A stretch of 64,000 nucleotides of DNA from an uncultured Christensenella sp. (GCA_910586245.1 CAJUFY010000005.1:75381-139380); one strand, 5' to 3'; positions 8,260 to 17,128 are shown, numbered from the stretch's first letter. Numbers and translations are program-made. The notes: generated by a model not told the origin, from the letters alone.

Positions 8260-9399
8260 TCACTCTTCTTCGCCGCCGCCGATTGCGCGGAAGGAATCGA
8301 GTTTGCGGCCGATCGTATTCGTGCGTTTTTCGGCGCTTTCCACGCTGTCCTGCGCCTCCTGCAATTTGCGTCTGGTCTTTTCGAGCAGTTCCGAAAATTT
8401 GGCGAAATCGACGCGGAACGAATCGAGCATCTGTCGCAGCTCTCCCGACCGTTTTTCGATCGCCGCCGTGCGGAATCCCGTTTGCAGGGTGGAAAGCAGC
8501 GCGCCCAGATTCGTCGGCCCGCAGGCGATGATGCGGCGGCGGTGCAGGTAGTCGGCAAGTCCCGCCGACCGCGCCACTTCGGCGTATAGTCCCTCCGAAG
8601 GCAGGTACATGACCGCGAAATCCGTCGTCATAGGGGGCAGAACGTATTTTGCGGCGATGGAGTCGGCTTGCACCTTTACGACTTTTTCCAGATTTTTACG
8701 CGCTTGTTCCTCGCCCGCTTTGTCGCCGTGTTCCGAACAGAAAACCAGCCGGTCGAATTCTTCGACGGGGAATTTGCTGTCCACGGGCAAGTACACGGTT
8801 TCGCCGTCTTTGGAAGGGAGCAGGATCACAAAATCCACGAGTGAATTTTCGAGCGGATTGAGTTTTACGCTCTTTTTGTACTGTTCGGGCGCGAGCATCT
8901 GATCGAGCAGAGTCGCAAGCTGCGCCTCGCCCCAGGTGCCGCGCAGTTTCACGTTGGAGAACGCGCGCTTGATGTCGGCGACGTTGCCGGAGAGCGACTT
9001 CATTTCACCCACGCTTTCGTACATCTTTTCAAGACGGTCGGAAATCCGCGCGAAGGAATCGGAAAGTTTTCCGTCGATGGAAGTCGTCAGTTTGTCGTCC
9101 ACCGTGCGGCGGATGCGTTCCAGATTGTGCGCATTCGCGTCGACGATGTATTTCATGTCGTCGGCAAGACGGCTCTGAATGTTGTTGAGGCGGATTTCCG
9201 TCGTGCGGCTTAAATTTTCCGTGGCGCGGTTTGCGTAGTCGGTCGCGTTTCCGATCGCGTCCGTTTTTTCTTCGAGTCTGCGCAGCGCCTCTTTGGTCGC
9301 GCCGTCTCCTTCGTTTCTGCGTTTGACGAGCAGGAATAGCAGCAGGATCAGGCAGACTGCGTTTAATATAAGGCTGATGATAAGCAGCGTATCCGTCAT
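8260..9399 (-). CDS. rmuC: DNA recombination protein RmuC
   Basis: The 379-residue protein has one N-terminal transmembrane helix (residues 4-25), a coiled-coil region (about 35-130) and the RmuC nuclease-like domain, recognisable by KLRGTWGEAQLATLLDQML, VDFVILLP and LPVDSKFPVEEFDRL. RmuC limits inversions at short repeats and is thought to be a membrane-tethered nuclease. Its start codon overlaps the cca stop codon (ATGA), so the two are coupled. A hairpin follows the gene. Confidence 0.9.
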   Translation of the reverse strand: MTDTLLIISLILNAVCLILLLFLLVKRRNEGDGATKEALRRLEEKTDAIGNATDYANRATENLSRTTEIRLNNIQSRLADDMKYIVDANAHNLERIRRTVDDKLTTSIDGKLSDSFARISDRLEKMYESVGEMKSLSGNVADIKRAFSNVKLRGTWGEAQLATLLDQMLAPEQYKKSVKLNPLENSLVDFVILLPSKDGETVYLPVDSKFPVEEFDRLVFCSEHGDKAGEEQARKNLEKVVKVQADSIAAKYVLPPMTTDFAVMYLPSEGLYAEVARSAGLADYLHRRRIIACGPTNLGALLSTLQTGFRTAAIEKRSGELRQMLDSFRVDFAKFSELLEKTRRKLQEAQDSVESAEKRTNTIGRKLDSFRAIGGGEEE

Positions 9400-10757
9400 T
9401 GCGGTTTTCTCCTCAGGTAAATTTTTTCCGCGCGGGCGAGCAGAAATTCGCGCGCGTTGCGGCTGCCGTCAGGAATACATTCGCCGAGCAGGCGTTGCAG
9501 AACCGTTCCCGTATCTTCGGGCGCAACGCCCAGCGCTTGTAGGTCTTTGCCGTTGACTGCGAGTTCCCGAACGGTGAAGGGCACGCCCTCCCGTATCATC
9601 GTTTCGAGCACGGCGTTCCATTTCAGCACGGCGGGCGCGGGGGAGAGATCTCCCTTGCAGGCGGAATAGTCCGCTTGTTTTAAGGCGAGCAGATTTTCGA
9701 GGAAAGGGCGGTATTTTACGATTTCGGCGCGCACTTTGTTTTCGCGCATCGCCAGGTTGAAGTCGCGCATGTGCAGCCGCACGAGCGTAACCGTTTCCTC
9801 GGTAAGTTTTTTGGGCGCGGAAAGCCGCGCCATGATCTCTTCGGCGATGCGCGCCCCTTCTTCGGCGTGCGCGTAAAAGTTGCCGTCGCGCAGGTGGCAG
9901 AAGGGTTTCCCGACGTCGTGCAGCAGCGCGGCGAAGCGGATTTCGGGCGGCGCGTACCGCACGCAACGGAACGTGTGTTCGAGCACGTCGCAGTCGTGGA
10001 AATCGGCACGCTGTTTCATGCCGTCGCCCGAAGCGAGCTCGGGCAGGATTTCGTCCAGTACGCCGCTTGTTTTCAGAACGTGCAACCCGTGATAGGGGGC
10101 TTCGGCGCACCCGTGTTTTTCGTCGGCGTGCAGCAATAGATCGAGTTCGGTAAAAATGCGCTGCGGCACGATATCGCGGATGAGCGCGCGGTTGGCATAT
10201 GCGCCTGCAAGGCATTCTTCGTCGGGCGCGAATCCCGTCTGTGCGGCGAGCCTTGCAAGCCGCAGAAGACGCAGTCCGTCCTCACCGAAAACCTTTTTGG
10301 CAGGCGCGACCGTGCGCAGGATTTTATTCTCGATATCGGCGATTCCGCCGAGCGGATCGCAGAACGTCTGCGCGTTGATTTCGTAATATACGGCGTTTGC
10401 GCAGAAATCGCGGCGCCGCGCGTCCGTTTCGATGTCCTCGGTGAATTCGATGTCGCGCGGGGTGTGTTCGCCGCGCACGTAACGGTCGGAGCGGAAGCGC
10501 GTAAATTCGTAATCGGAGCCGCGGCCGTCCTTCATCTTTACGGTGCCCGTACGGCGGTAAACGCTCTTTACCGAAAATCCGCATTGCTCTGCGGCGGCAA
10601 GCACTTCTTCTTCCCGCGCGGGAGAACAGATATCCCAGTCGGGGTGAGGCGAAGGAAATCCCGCCAAAAAGTCGCGCACGCTTCCGCCGACGACGTAAAG
10701 CGGCTTGCCGAGTGCGGCGGCGAGCGCGGTTAAATTTTCGGGTACTGGGAATTTCAT
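9396..10757 (-). CDS. cca: CCA tRNA nucleotidyltransferase with HD domain
   Basis: The 453-residue protein adds or repairs the CCA end of tRNA. The class II nucleotidyltransferase head is visible as YVVGGSVRD (residues 21-29) and the catalytic DxD at Asp40/Asp42, followed by the RRDFCANAV motif and an HD phosphohydrolase domain (AALLHDVGKP). The start at 10757 is preceded by GAGGAAGC and matches the family start; the frame extends 24 codons upstream into the promoter. It shares a 6-bp palindromic -35 element with the divergent lipid kinase gene. Confidence 0.92.
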   Translation of the reverse strand: MKFPVPENLTALAAALGKPLYVVGGSVRDFLAGFPSPHPDWDICSPAREEEVLAAAEQCGFSVKSVYRRTGTVKMKDGRGSDYEFTRFRSDRYVRGEHTPRDIEFTEDIETDARRRDFCANAVYYEINAQTFCDPLGGIADIENKILRTVAPAKKVFGEDGLRLLRLARLAAQTGFAPDEECLAGAYANRALIRDIVPQRIFTELDLLLHADEKHGCAEAPYHGLHVLKTSGVLDEILPELASGDGMKQRADFHDCDVLEHTFRCVRYAPPEIRFAALLHDVGKPFCHLRDGNFYAHAEEGARIAEEIMARLSAPKKLTEETVTLVRLHMRDFNLAMRENKVRAEIVKYRPFLENLLALKQADYSACKGDLSPAPAVLKWNAVLETMIREGVPFTVRELAVNGKDLQALGVAPEDTGTVLQRLLGECIPDGSRNAREFLLARAEKIYLRRKPQ

Positions 10758-10787
10758 GCGCTTCCTCAAAAATTTTTTTCGAGAAAC

Positions 10788-10816
10788 AGTATAACAGATT
10801 TCAAAAAAAATTGCAA
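10788..10816 (-). promoter_or_regulatory. Promoter of cca-rmuC (shared -35)
   Basis: Minus-strand -35 TTGCAA (10811-10816) and -10 TATACT (10788-10793), spacer 17 bp. TTGCAA is self-complementary and is also the -35 of the opposite promoter. Confidence 0.78.
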
Positions 10817-10839
10817 TTCCCAAAAACATCGTGTATAAT
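10811..10839 (+). promoter_or_regulatory. Promoter of the lipid kinase operon (shared -35)
   Basis: Plus-strand -35 TTGCAA (10811-10816) and -10 TATAAT (10834-10839), spacer 17 bp, using the same hexamer as the cca promoter. Confidence 0.8.
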
Positions 10840-10874
10840 GGATTGTGGAAAATTATACTGCCGAGGAAACCGCC

Positions 10875-11747
10875 ATGCTGAACTTTATCGTGAACCCGAA
10901 TGCTTTGAAAGGAAAACAGGACAAGTTTTTAAAGAAGCTGGAGGCGCGGTTAAAGGAAGAGGGCGCGGAATACCGTCTGTTCTTTTCGGAAAAGAAGGGC
11001 GGGATCGGCAAATACGCGCGTTCGCTCACCGAAGCGGGGCAGAAAAAGATCATTGCCGTGGGCGGCGACGGCACGCTGAACGAAGTGCTTGCCAATTTGC
11101 ACGATCCTTCGCAGGTGGAACTGGGGCTCATCCCCGCGGGAACGGGCAACGATTTTGCCGTAGCGGCGAAAATCCCCAACGGGATCGCCGCGCTCGACCT
11201 CATTTTAAAAGGCGAAGCGATCGAAACGGATTACATTGAGTGCGGCAACGGCGTGCGTAGCATGAACATTGCGGGGCTGGGTATGGACGTGGATATTCTG
11301 CAACGCTGCGCCGCAAAGAAACGGGGCGGAAATAAGAGTAAGTATTTTCACAGTTTGCTTTCTTCGCTCGCGCATTACCGCGGTTTGAAAATGCAGGTAA
11401 CCGCAAACGGGGAAACGAAGGAATACGACGCGTTCATCGCGTTCGTGAGCAACGGCACCCAGTTCGGGGGCGGAATCCCGATCTGCCCCGATGCGAAGAT
11501 CGACGACGGCCTTTTCAATCTCGTCGTGATCGAATGCCCCAAACGCAGTAAAATTTTATTCGAACTCATCCGTTTGATGCGCGGAAAAATTCTTACCCGT
11601 CCGATTTCTCACCAGCTGTTGTGCAAGGAAGCGAAGATCGTGCCCGTCGGCGAACAGCTGTTCGAAAGCGACGGCGAACTCTTTCCCGTGCAGGGCGCGC
11701 TCGAAGCGAAAATCGTGAGCGGAAAGTTGAAAATGTACCGAGGCTGA
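10875..11747 (+). CDS. Diacylglycerol/lipid kinase (YegS/DgkB family)
   Basis: About 290 residues with the catalytic signature GGDGTLNEV and PAGTGNDFA, the hallmark of soluble diacylglycerol or sphingoid-type lipid kinases that recycle diacylglycerol to phosphatidate. The ATG at 10875 is preferred because GAGGAAA lies 5 bp upstream; the alternative GTG at 10845 is at the predicted transcription start. It is followed after one base by the PAS-SpoIIE phosphatase gene, so the two are likely one operon. Confidence 0.88.
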   Translation: MLNFIVNPNALKGKQDKFLKKLEARLKEEGAEYRLFFSEKKGGIGKYARSLTEAGQKKIIAVGGDGTLNEVLANLHDPSQVELGLIPAGTGNDFAVAAKIPNGIAALDLILKGEAIETDYIECGNGVRSMNIAGLGMDVDILQRCAAKKRGGNKSKYFHSLLSSLAHYRGLKMQVTANGETKEYDAFIAFVSNGTQFGGGIPICPDAKIDDGLFNLVVIECPKRSKILFELIRLMRGKILTRPISHQLLCKEAKIVPVGEQLFESDGELFPVQGALEAKIVSGKLKMYRG

Positions 11748-11748
11748 T

Positions 11749-12807
11749 ATGTCAGGAATGTTGCGGGACGTGCTCGACCGCGTTCCCACGGCGGCGATCG
11801 TCGTAGATAAAAATTTAAAGGTGCGCTATACCAACCGCGCCTTCCGCGAATATTTCCGCTCGAAAAAGGAGCGGGGCTTTTTGCGCGACGTGATTTCCTG
11901 CGGCGAACCGCGCGAAAAGTGCGGCAACGGGGTAAAATGCGCGTATTGCGGGTTGCGGGGAGTGTTTTTAGACGCCGCGCAAAACGGCGGAAAGGCGTTC
12001 CGCAAGCTCATCTTGCGCGGCGAGCGGGACGACGTCGCATTCCGGATCAAAGTAATTCCGATGAATAAATATTATCTGGGAATCGTCGACAACGCGTACG
12101 AAACGGAAATCGCCCGCGAAATGTATTCGGCGCAGAGCATTCAGCAGCGGTTGCTGCCGCCCGCGAATCCCGAAAGCGGCACGCGTTATTCCTTTATGTA
12201 CATTCCTTGCCGCGAGATCGGCGGCGATCTACCCGACGTGTACGAAGTGAACGGCGAAACGATGGGGCTGATTGCCGACGTTTCCGGCAAAGGCATTTCG
12301 GCGGGCATGCTTTCCGCGTTCGTAAAAGCGGGCTGGGACCGCAGCGAACCTTCGCCCGCGCGCGCAATCCGCGGCTTGAACGCGAAATTTCAGGAACTCA
12401 ATCTGGACGAACGCTCTTACGTAACCGCGGCGGCGGTGCGCATCGATCGGGCGCGGCGCGAAATCAATTACAGCGTGGCGGGGCACAACGCGCCGCTTCT
12501 GCTCAAAAGCGCGCTCGGCATTGACGAAATCGTAATGAATTCCCCGCCCGTTTCCACGTGGATTCCCGATTTCGAATACGACGACCGCGTGATCGGGTAT
12601 TCAAAAGGGGATATTCTCGTCATGCTGACGGACGGTGTGACGGAAAGCAAAAACGGCAGAGGGGAACAATTTTCGCTCGAACGCGTAGAGGGGATTTTGC
12701 AGAAGTCCGAAAATGCGGAACGGTTTATCGAACGGCTCAAAGCCGTTTTAAAGGAGTTTTGCGGAACGTTTACCGACGATTTAACGGCGGTCGCGTTCGA
12801 TTTATAA
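11749..12807 (+). CDS. PAS-SpoIIE family serine phosphatase with Cys cluster
   Basis: The 352-residue protein has an N-terminal PAS-like domain (about 1-115) and a C-terminal PP2C/SpoIIE/RsbU phosphatase domain with GGD (about residue 161), IADVSGKGISAGM, TDGVTE and the final DDLTAV motif. Inside the PAS part is a cluster Cys51-x6-Cys58-x5-Cys64-x2-Cys67, which could bind an Fe-S centre. Similar Cys-bearing PAS-SpoIIE proteins are known to me from hydrogenase-linked loci, but there is no hydrogenase here. The likely role is dephosphorylation of an anti-sigma-factor antagonist in response to redox state, which is inference. Confidence 0.85.
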   Translation: MSGMLRDVLDRVPTAAIVVDKNLKVRYTNRAFREYFRSKKERGFLRDVISCGEPREKCGNGVKCAYCGLRGVFLDAAQNGGKAFRKLILRGERDDVAFRIKVIPMNKYYLGIVDNAYETEIAREMYSAQSIQQRLLPPANPESGTRYSFMYIPCREIGGDLPDVYEVNGETMGLIADVSGKGISAGMLSAFVKAGWDRSEPSPARAIRGLNAKFQELNLDERSYVTAAAVRIDRARREINYSVAGHNAPLLLKSALGIDEIVMNSPPVSTWIPDFEYDDRVIGYSKGDILVMLTDGVTESKNGRGEQFSLERVEGILQKSENAERFIERLKAVLKEFCGTFTDDLTAVAFDL

Positions 12808-12821
12808 AATAATTTGCAAAG

Positions 12822-12848
12822 AAAAAAACCGCCTTCGGGCGGTTTTTT
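12822..12848. terminator. Bidirectional terminator
   Basis: AAAAAACCGCC - TTCG - GGCGGTTTTTT, a perfect stem with a stable tetraloop and A/T-runs on both sides, between convergent genes. Confidence 0.92.
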
Positions 12849-12862
12849 CACGTGCTTTTGTT

Positions 12863-13084
12863 TTACAGGTTCAGCAGACGAAGAATGTGTTTGCTGAAAA
12901 TCATGAGGATCAGGTCGATAATCCATACGATCGTGAAACCGAAGATCAGACGGATCAGACCGGCAACGATTTTGCCTTCGGAAAATCTCGTGACCGCGCC
13001 GCAGAGCCAAGCCGTAACGGGAATGATCGCAAGAATTACGCTTACGATGTAAGGCAGACCGAAATAATCACCCTTTTTTGCCAT
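12863..13084 (-). CDS. Small two-helix membrane protein (Pmp3/YqaE-like topology)
   Basis: The 73-residue protein has two hydrophobic helices (about residues 8-28 and 44-66) separated by a short basic loop (RFSEGKIVAGLIRLIFG). The length and topology resemble Pmp3/YqaE small membrane proteins, but the family motif is not certain. The start at 13084 (MAKKGDYFG) has AAAGGAG upstream; the longer frame (MCKGVFV) would include the ribosome binding site. It is expressed from a consensus promoter and is apparently monocistronic. Confidence 0.75.
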   Translation of the reverse strand: MAKKGDYFGLPYIVSVILAIIPVTAWLCGAVTRFSEGKIVAGLIRLIFGFTIVWIIDLILMIFSKHILRLLNL

Positions 13085-13119
13085 AACAAAAACTCCTTTA
13101 CACAATTTTTTATGAATTT

Positions 13120-13148
13120 ATTATAATCTCTCCGTGACGGTTTGTCAA
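13120..13148 (-). promoter_or_regulatory. Promoter of the small membrane protein
   Basis: Minus-strand TTGACA (13143-13148), 17-bp spacer, TATAAT (13120-13125). Confidence 0.85.
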
Positions 13149-13172
13149 GAGATTTATGAAATTTTCAAGAAC

Positions 13173-13718
13173 TTAACCCGCAGGGAGCGTTTCCGTCCGA
13201 AAAGGGATCCCCGTTTCCGCGTCTTTCCAGATCAGCGTGTTTCCCTCGATGACCAGATAGGAGTGCGGGGAGTTTTCTTTGGGAATGGAAACGGAGCCGC
13301 AGTTGACGTACCAGTACCGTTCGCGCCGTTCGAAGGCGGGTACGTGAAAATGTCCGTTCAGAAGCACGTCGCCCTCGCGCATGCAAGCGGGCGTTTTGTG
13401 CCCGTGCGTCGCGATCACTGTGCGTTCTCCGCACGGGAAAAATGCGAAATCGGCGTTCACGGGAAATTCGAGCACCATGCCGTCCACTTCGCTGTCGCAG
13501 TTGCCGCGTACGCAAAGAATGCGGTCTTTCATGGAATTGAGGATATTCGCGCATTCAAGAGTATTATATTCGGGCGGCAGCGGATTGCGTGCGCCGTGAT
13601 AGAGCAAATCGCCCAACAGCAGTAATTTTTCGGCGTTTTCTTCCTCGAAGCGTGTTTTCAGCAGACGGCAGTACTTTGCCGAGCCGTGAACGTCCGAAGC
13701 GATGACGAGTTTATTCAT
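13173..13718 (-). CDS. yfcE: YfcE/MJ0936-family metallophosphodiesterase
   Basis: The 181-residue calcineurin-like phosphoesterase shows the ordered metal ligands: SDVHG near the N-terminus (Asp9, His11), GDLLYHG, RGNCD, THGHK and NGHFHVP. YfcE enzymes hydrolyse phosphodiester model substrates; the cellular substrate is unknown. Its ATG overlaps the stop codon of the upstream HAD phosphatase (ATGA), so the two are coupled. Confidence 0.9.
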   Translation of the reverse strand: MNKLVIASDVHGSAKYCRLLKTRFEEENAEKLLLLGDLLYHGARNPLPPEYNTLECANILNSMKDRILCVRGNCDSEVDGMVLEFPVNADFAFFPCGERTVIATHGHKTPACMREGDVLLNGHFHVPAFERRERYWYVNCGSVSIPKENSPHSYLVIEGNTLIWKDAETGIPFRTETLPAG

Positions 13719-14512
13719 ATGCCCTCCCGCAACAATTCATGAATTTTTTTGAGCACGCCGCCCTCGTTGTTGGAAGGAACGGTGTTTTTGAACTTTTCTT
13801 TTAACGGCGGATACGCGTTCGCCGTGACGTAGGCGTGCCCGCATTCGGCAAGCATTTCCAAGTCGTTCATGTGGTCGCCGAACGCGGCGCATTCTTCTTT
13901 TTTCAGCGAAAAATTGCTGCGGATCACCTGCATCGCGCGCCCCTTGTCCGCTTCGGGCGCGGAAACGTCGCACCAGTTTCGCCCCGAAAGTATGGTGCGC
14001 AGTCCGCAAAGTTTCGCGGGCAGAACACGGTAACAGTTTTCCGCGGAAGAAATTTCGTCGTACACGGATATTTTGCAGATTTTCTCCCGCCCGATCACGT
14101 CTTCGAGTTTTTCCACGCGCACGCAGTTGTCGTAAGAGGCGCGCGCGCATTCGGAAAAGGGGGAAGCGTCGCTGTCTATGTACGCGTTCTTTTCGCCGCA
14201 AAGCAGGGGGAACGCGTGCGGGACGGCGCGGATTTCTTTCAGCGCGTTCCGCAACATTCCGTCGTCGATCGGGCAGACGTGCAGCGTCTGATCGCGGTAT
14301 TTGATCAGCGCGCCGTTTTCGCAGATATAAACGATTTTGTCGTGTACGGGCGCAAACAGTTTTTTCAGATTTGCGTACTGCCGCCCGCTCGCGGGCGCGA
14401 ACAGCACGCCGCGCGCGCAGAGCCGTTCGATGAGCGGAAAAATTTCCGCCGGCATACGGCGCGCGTCGTCGAGCAGCGTTCCGTCCAGATCGGTTGCAAT
14501 AAATTTTATCAT
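13715..14512 (-). CDS. Cof-type HAD-IIB phosphatase
   Basis: The 265-residue protein starts MIKFIATDLDGTLL, carrying the DxD nucleophile pair (Asp8/Asp10), the ASGRQ motif II and the C-terminal GDHMNDLEML motif of Cof-like HAD-IIB enzymes, which dephosphorylate sugar phosphates or cofactors such as FMN or PLP. The start was chosen by family alignment; the open frame upstream overlaps cardiolipin synthase and is not coding. It is coupled to yfcE by a 4-bp overlap and lies 17 bp downstream of the cls gene. Confidence 0.9.
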   Translation of the reverse strand: MIKFIATDLDGTLLDDARRMPAEIFPLIERLCARGVLFAPASGRQYANLKKLFAPVHDKIVYICENGALIKYRDQTLHVCPIDDGMLRNALKEIRAVPHAFPLLCGEKNAYIDSDASPFSECARASYDNCVRVEKLEDVIGREKICKISVYDEISSAENCYRVLPAKLCGLRTILSGRNWCDVSAPEADKGRAMQVIRSNFSLKKEECAAFGDHMNDLEMLAECGHAYVTANAYPPLKEKFKNTVPSNNEGGVLKKIHELLREGI

Positions 14513-14529
14513 GAAGTTACCCGAAAAAG

Positions 14530-15888
14530 TTATACGAGCGGGGCGAACAGGCGCAGAACGGCGCACAGTTTCCGCTCGAAAAAATTCGCTTTTTTCAATT
14601 CCGTTCCCGTTCGCCATGCGGCGAGGAAATCCTGTTCCAAAGCTTCGGCAAGCGTTTCGTCGTCTACGGTCAGTCCGCATTCCGCTTGCAGGTACAGGCT
14701 TCTGAAATCGAGATTGTAAGAGGAAACGAAAGAAATTTTCCCGTCCGCCACCGCGCTCTTCGCGTGCAGGAATCCCGCGGTGTATTCTCTGATGTTGACG
14801 CCCGCATACGCGAGTTCGCGCGCAAAGCTTTTTGTAATCAAAAAAGTCGTGCGTTTGTCGGGAATATGCGGAATCATGATCCGCACGTCTTTGCCCTCCG
14901 CCGCCGCGGTTTTCAACGCGGACACGGTCGCGCCGTCGGGCGCGAGGTAGGGGGTGTTGATATATATTTTTTGTTTGGTTCGATAGATCAGGTCGCAATA
15001 GGCGGCGACGCCCGCGCGCGCATAGGAATCTTCCGCGCCGTCCGCGACGATTTTACAGGGAATATTGCCCGCTTCCGTCGTACACTCGGGGTACGGGATT
15101 CCCGCGTCTTCGGCAAAGAGTTTCGCAAATTCCGCGGCGGGCTGCCCCGTTACGCGCAGGGCGGTATCTTTCCAGTGCCCGAAGCGGATGGTTTCGCCAA
15201 TGTATTCGTCGGCAAGGTTGACCCCGCCCGTGTACGCGATCTCCCCGTCGACGACCGCGATTTTGCGGTGGTTGCGGCGGTTGAGCGCGCGGGAGGGGAA
15301 GCGTACTTTGCGGGTCGCCTTTGCTTTGACGCCCCGTCTTTTCATCTCTTTTTCAAACCCGCGCGGCAACAGCAGCGAACAGCCGAAGTCGTCGTACAAC
15401 AGTCTGACGTCCAGCCCCGCCGCGGCTTTCCGTTCGAGAATTTCCAGCACGGCGTCAAAAAACGCGCCGTGCGCGACGATGTAATATTCCAGCCAGATGA
15501 ACTTCCGCGCGTTTTCGAGATCGGGCAGCAGTCTTTCGTACATATCCCGCCCGACGGGGCAATATTCGGTCTCCGCCGCGTACAGCGTCACCGAGGGCTT
15601 CGGCGAGGGAGGGGGCAGTTTTTTTCTGCGGGAAAGCAGACAAAGAAAAGACCCCGTCCAGGGGAGCATGATCGCGAGAACGAGTTTGGGAAGTTTGCAT
15701 TCGTGCGGTTCCGTTGCGTTTACCACGGTCAGCGCCGTGACGAGCGCGAACAGGCGCTCTGCAAGTGCGATCGGCGCCAGAGCGCGCGGCAAATAAATTG
15801 CCGCCGCCGCGATTGCAAGCGCGACGAGCAAGGTTAAAAGCGCACAGGGGAAGAGCCGCCCGCCGAAAAAATTTCTGAGTTTTCGCAT
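14530..15888 (-). CDS. cls: Cardiolipin synthase (phospholipase D family)
   Basis: The 452-residue membrane enzyme has two N-terminal hydrophobic segments (about 12-32 and 40-58 or 66-86) and two HKD phospholipase D motifs: HRKIAVVDG with a following GGVN, and HAKSAVADG with SSYNLD. This is the classical bacterial cardiolipin synthase arrangement, condensing two phosphatidylglycerols. The transmembrane region is followed by a short basic linker (SRRKKL). It is probably transcribed together with the HAD and YfcE genes. Confidence 0.92.
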   Translation of the reverse strand: MRKLRNFFGGRLFPCALLTLLVALAIAAAAIYLPRALAPIALAERLFALVTALTVVNATEPHECKLPKLVLAIMLPWTGSFLCLLSRRKKLPPPSPKPSVTLYAAETEYCPVGRDMYERLLPDLENARKFIWLEYYIVAHGAFFDAVLEILERKAAAGLDVRLLYDDFGCSLLLPRGFEKEMKRRGVKAKATRKVRFPSRALNRRNHRKIAVVDGEIAYTGGVNLADEYIGETIRFGHWKDTALRVTGQPAAEFAKLFAEDAGIPYPECTTEAGNIPCKIVADGAEDSYARAGVAAYCDLIYRTKQKIYINTPYLAPDGATVSALKTAAAEGKDVRIMIPHIPDKRTTFLITKSFARELAYAGVNIREYTAGFLHAKSAVADGKISFVSSYNLDFRSLYLQAECGLTVDDETLAEALEQDFLAAWRTGTELKKANFFERKLCAVLRLFAPLV

Positions 15889-15916
15889 GATGTATGCGGC
15901 GGGCGCAAGTTATGAA

Positions 15917-16927
15917 TCAGAGCAGTTTTGCGTAGGTATAGGAGAAGGAAGTTTCCTTCGGCGTCTCTTTGGCGCGCTGTTCCACGTAAGCGGGAAGATC
16001 GTCAGGCATGACGACGTGCACTTCGAAGCTGGACATGTCTACCGCCTTGTTTGCGGTAAGGTTAATCGCCGTTTCCAGATAGTCGGCGCAGTCGGATACG
16101 CAGTGTACGGTAATCCGCTTGCGGAGTGCTTCGGTAAAATCGACGATGATTTTGCAGGGCGCAAGTCCGCCCGCCACGACGTTGGAGTCGCGCGCGCTGA
16201 CCGCGAACGGAATCGCGGGATCGTTGTTGTCGCAGTCGGTAATATACACCGCGCCGTCGGTGAGTCTGCCGCCCGTGAGCGTGCCCACTTGTTCGAGCAT
16301 GTTCTCGTCCGCCTGCACGGTATAATAAACGCCGCAGCCGCGCGCGAAGTTCAGCCGCGCGCTGTCGGTATCGATGAGGACGGGCGCCGCCTGCTGATAA
16401 ATGAGCAGCTGGCACACGAGGATTCCGAGCGGACTTGCGCCCACGACGGCAACGTGCTGCCCCTTATGCGCGCCCAGCCGTTCGACCGCGGCTTTGGCGA
16501 GCGCGACGTGGTGCAGCAAAAGCGCCTGTTCGTCGCCCACCGAATCGGGCAGCGCCGTAACTTCGTCGGGGGAAACGCAAACGATGTCGCGCAGGTAACC
16601 GTCGCAGGTCTGCCCGCAAATTTCGTAATCGTATTCCGAAAAATCCTTCTTCGCCGTGCCGCTGTCGCGGGCGGGGAGAAAGGAGTGCATGGCTACGCGG
16701 GTGCCTTTGGGGAAATCGTCTCCGAAGTCTTCGGCTACGATTCCCACGGCGAATCTTCCCGGAACGATCGGGAAAGCCGTTCTCGCTTCCCCGCGGAAGA
16801 GCGCCGCGTCCACGCTGCTCAGCAACGTTTTGGTAATGCGTACTTTCAGCTTTCCTTCGCCTGCGGCGGGTACCGCTTCTTCGGAAAGCACGAGTTTACC
16901 GGCTTGCATTAGATGCCAGACGTTCAT
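15917..16927 (-). CDS. MDR-superfamily dehydrogenase lacking zinc ligands
   Basis: The 336-residue protein has the medium-chain dehydrogenase layout: an N-terminal GroES-like domain, then a Rossmann fold (GQHVAVVGASPLGILVCQLL). The usual catalytic zinc motif is altered: the position of the conserved Cys reads SSVD and the GHExxG segment reads GRFAVG, and no structural four-Cys lobe is apparent. It may therefore be a zinc-independent reductase or an inactive member. The start at 16927 follows CAGGAGGACCT. It is preceded by a consensus promoter. Confidence 0.75.
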   Translation of the reverse strand: MNVWHLMQAGKLVLSEEAVPAAGEGKLKVRITKTLLSSVDAALFRGEARTAFPIVPGRFAVGIVAEDFGDDFPKGTRVAMHSFLPARDSGTAKKDFSEYDYEICGQTCDGYLRDIVCVSPDEVTALPDSVGDEQALLLHHVALAKAAVERLGAHKGQHVAVVGASPLGILVCQLLIYQQAAPVLIDTDSARLNFARGCGVYYTVQADENMLEQVGTLTGGRLTDGAVYITDCDNNDPAIPFAVSARDSNVVAGGLAPCKIIVDFTEALRKRITVHCVSDCADYLETAINLTANKAVDMSSFEVHVVMPDDLPAYVEQRAKETPKETSFSYTYAKLL

Positions 16928-16963
16928 AGGTCCTCCTGTTGCAATTTCCGCATTTTGGAAGCT

Positions 16964-16992
16964 ATTATACCGCACGGGGCGGAATTTGGCAA
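16964..16992 (-). promoter_or_regulatory. Promoter of the MDR dehydrogenase gene
   Basis: Minus-strand TTGCCA (16987-16992), 17-bp spacer, TATAAT (16964-16969). It may also serve the downstream cls-HAD-yfcE genes. Confidence 0.75.
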
Positions 16993-17059
16993 GCGTTTTT
17001 TCAAATCCCGAAAAAAATGCGGCTGCGGCTTAAAATTTAAGTTTCGCTTTCAAAATCAG

Positions 17060-17088
17060 TTGACGAAAGTTAAAAAAACGGATATAAT
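17060..17088 (+). promoter_or_regulatory. Promoter of rpmE
   Basis: TTGACG (17060-17065), 17-bp spacer, TATAAT (17083-17088), 40 bp before the rpmE start. Confidence 0.82.
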
Positions 17089-17128
17089 AACTTTTGTATT
17101 CTATGAATTACCGAGTGAGGTGAACGAA

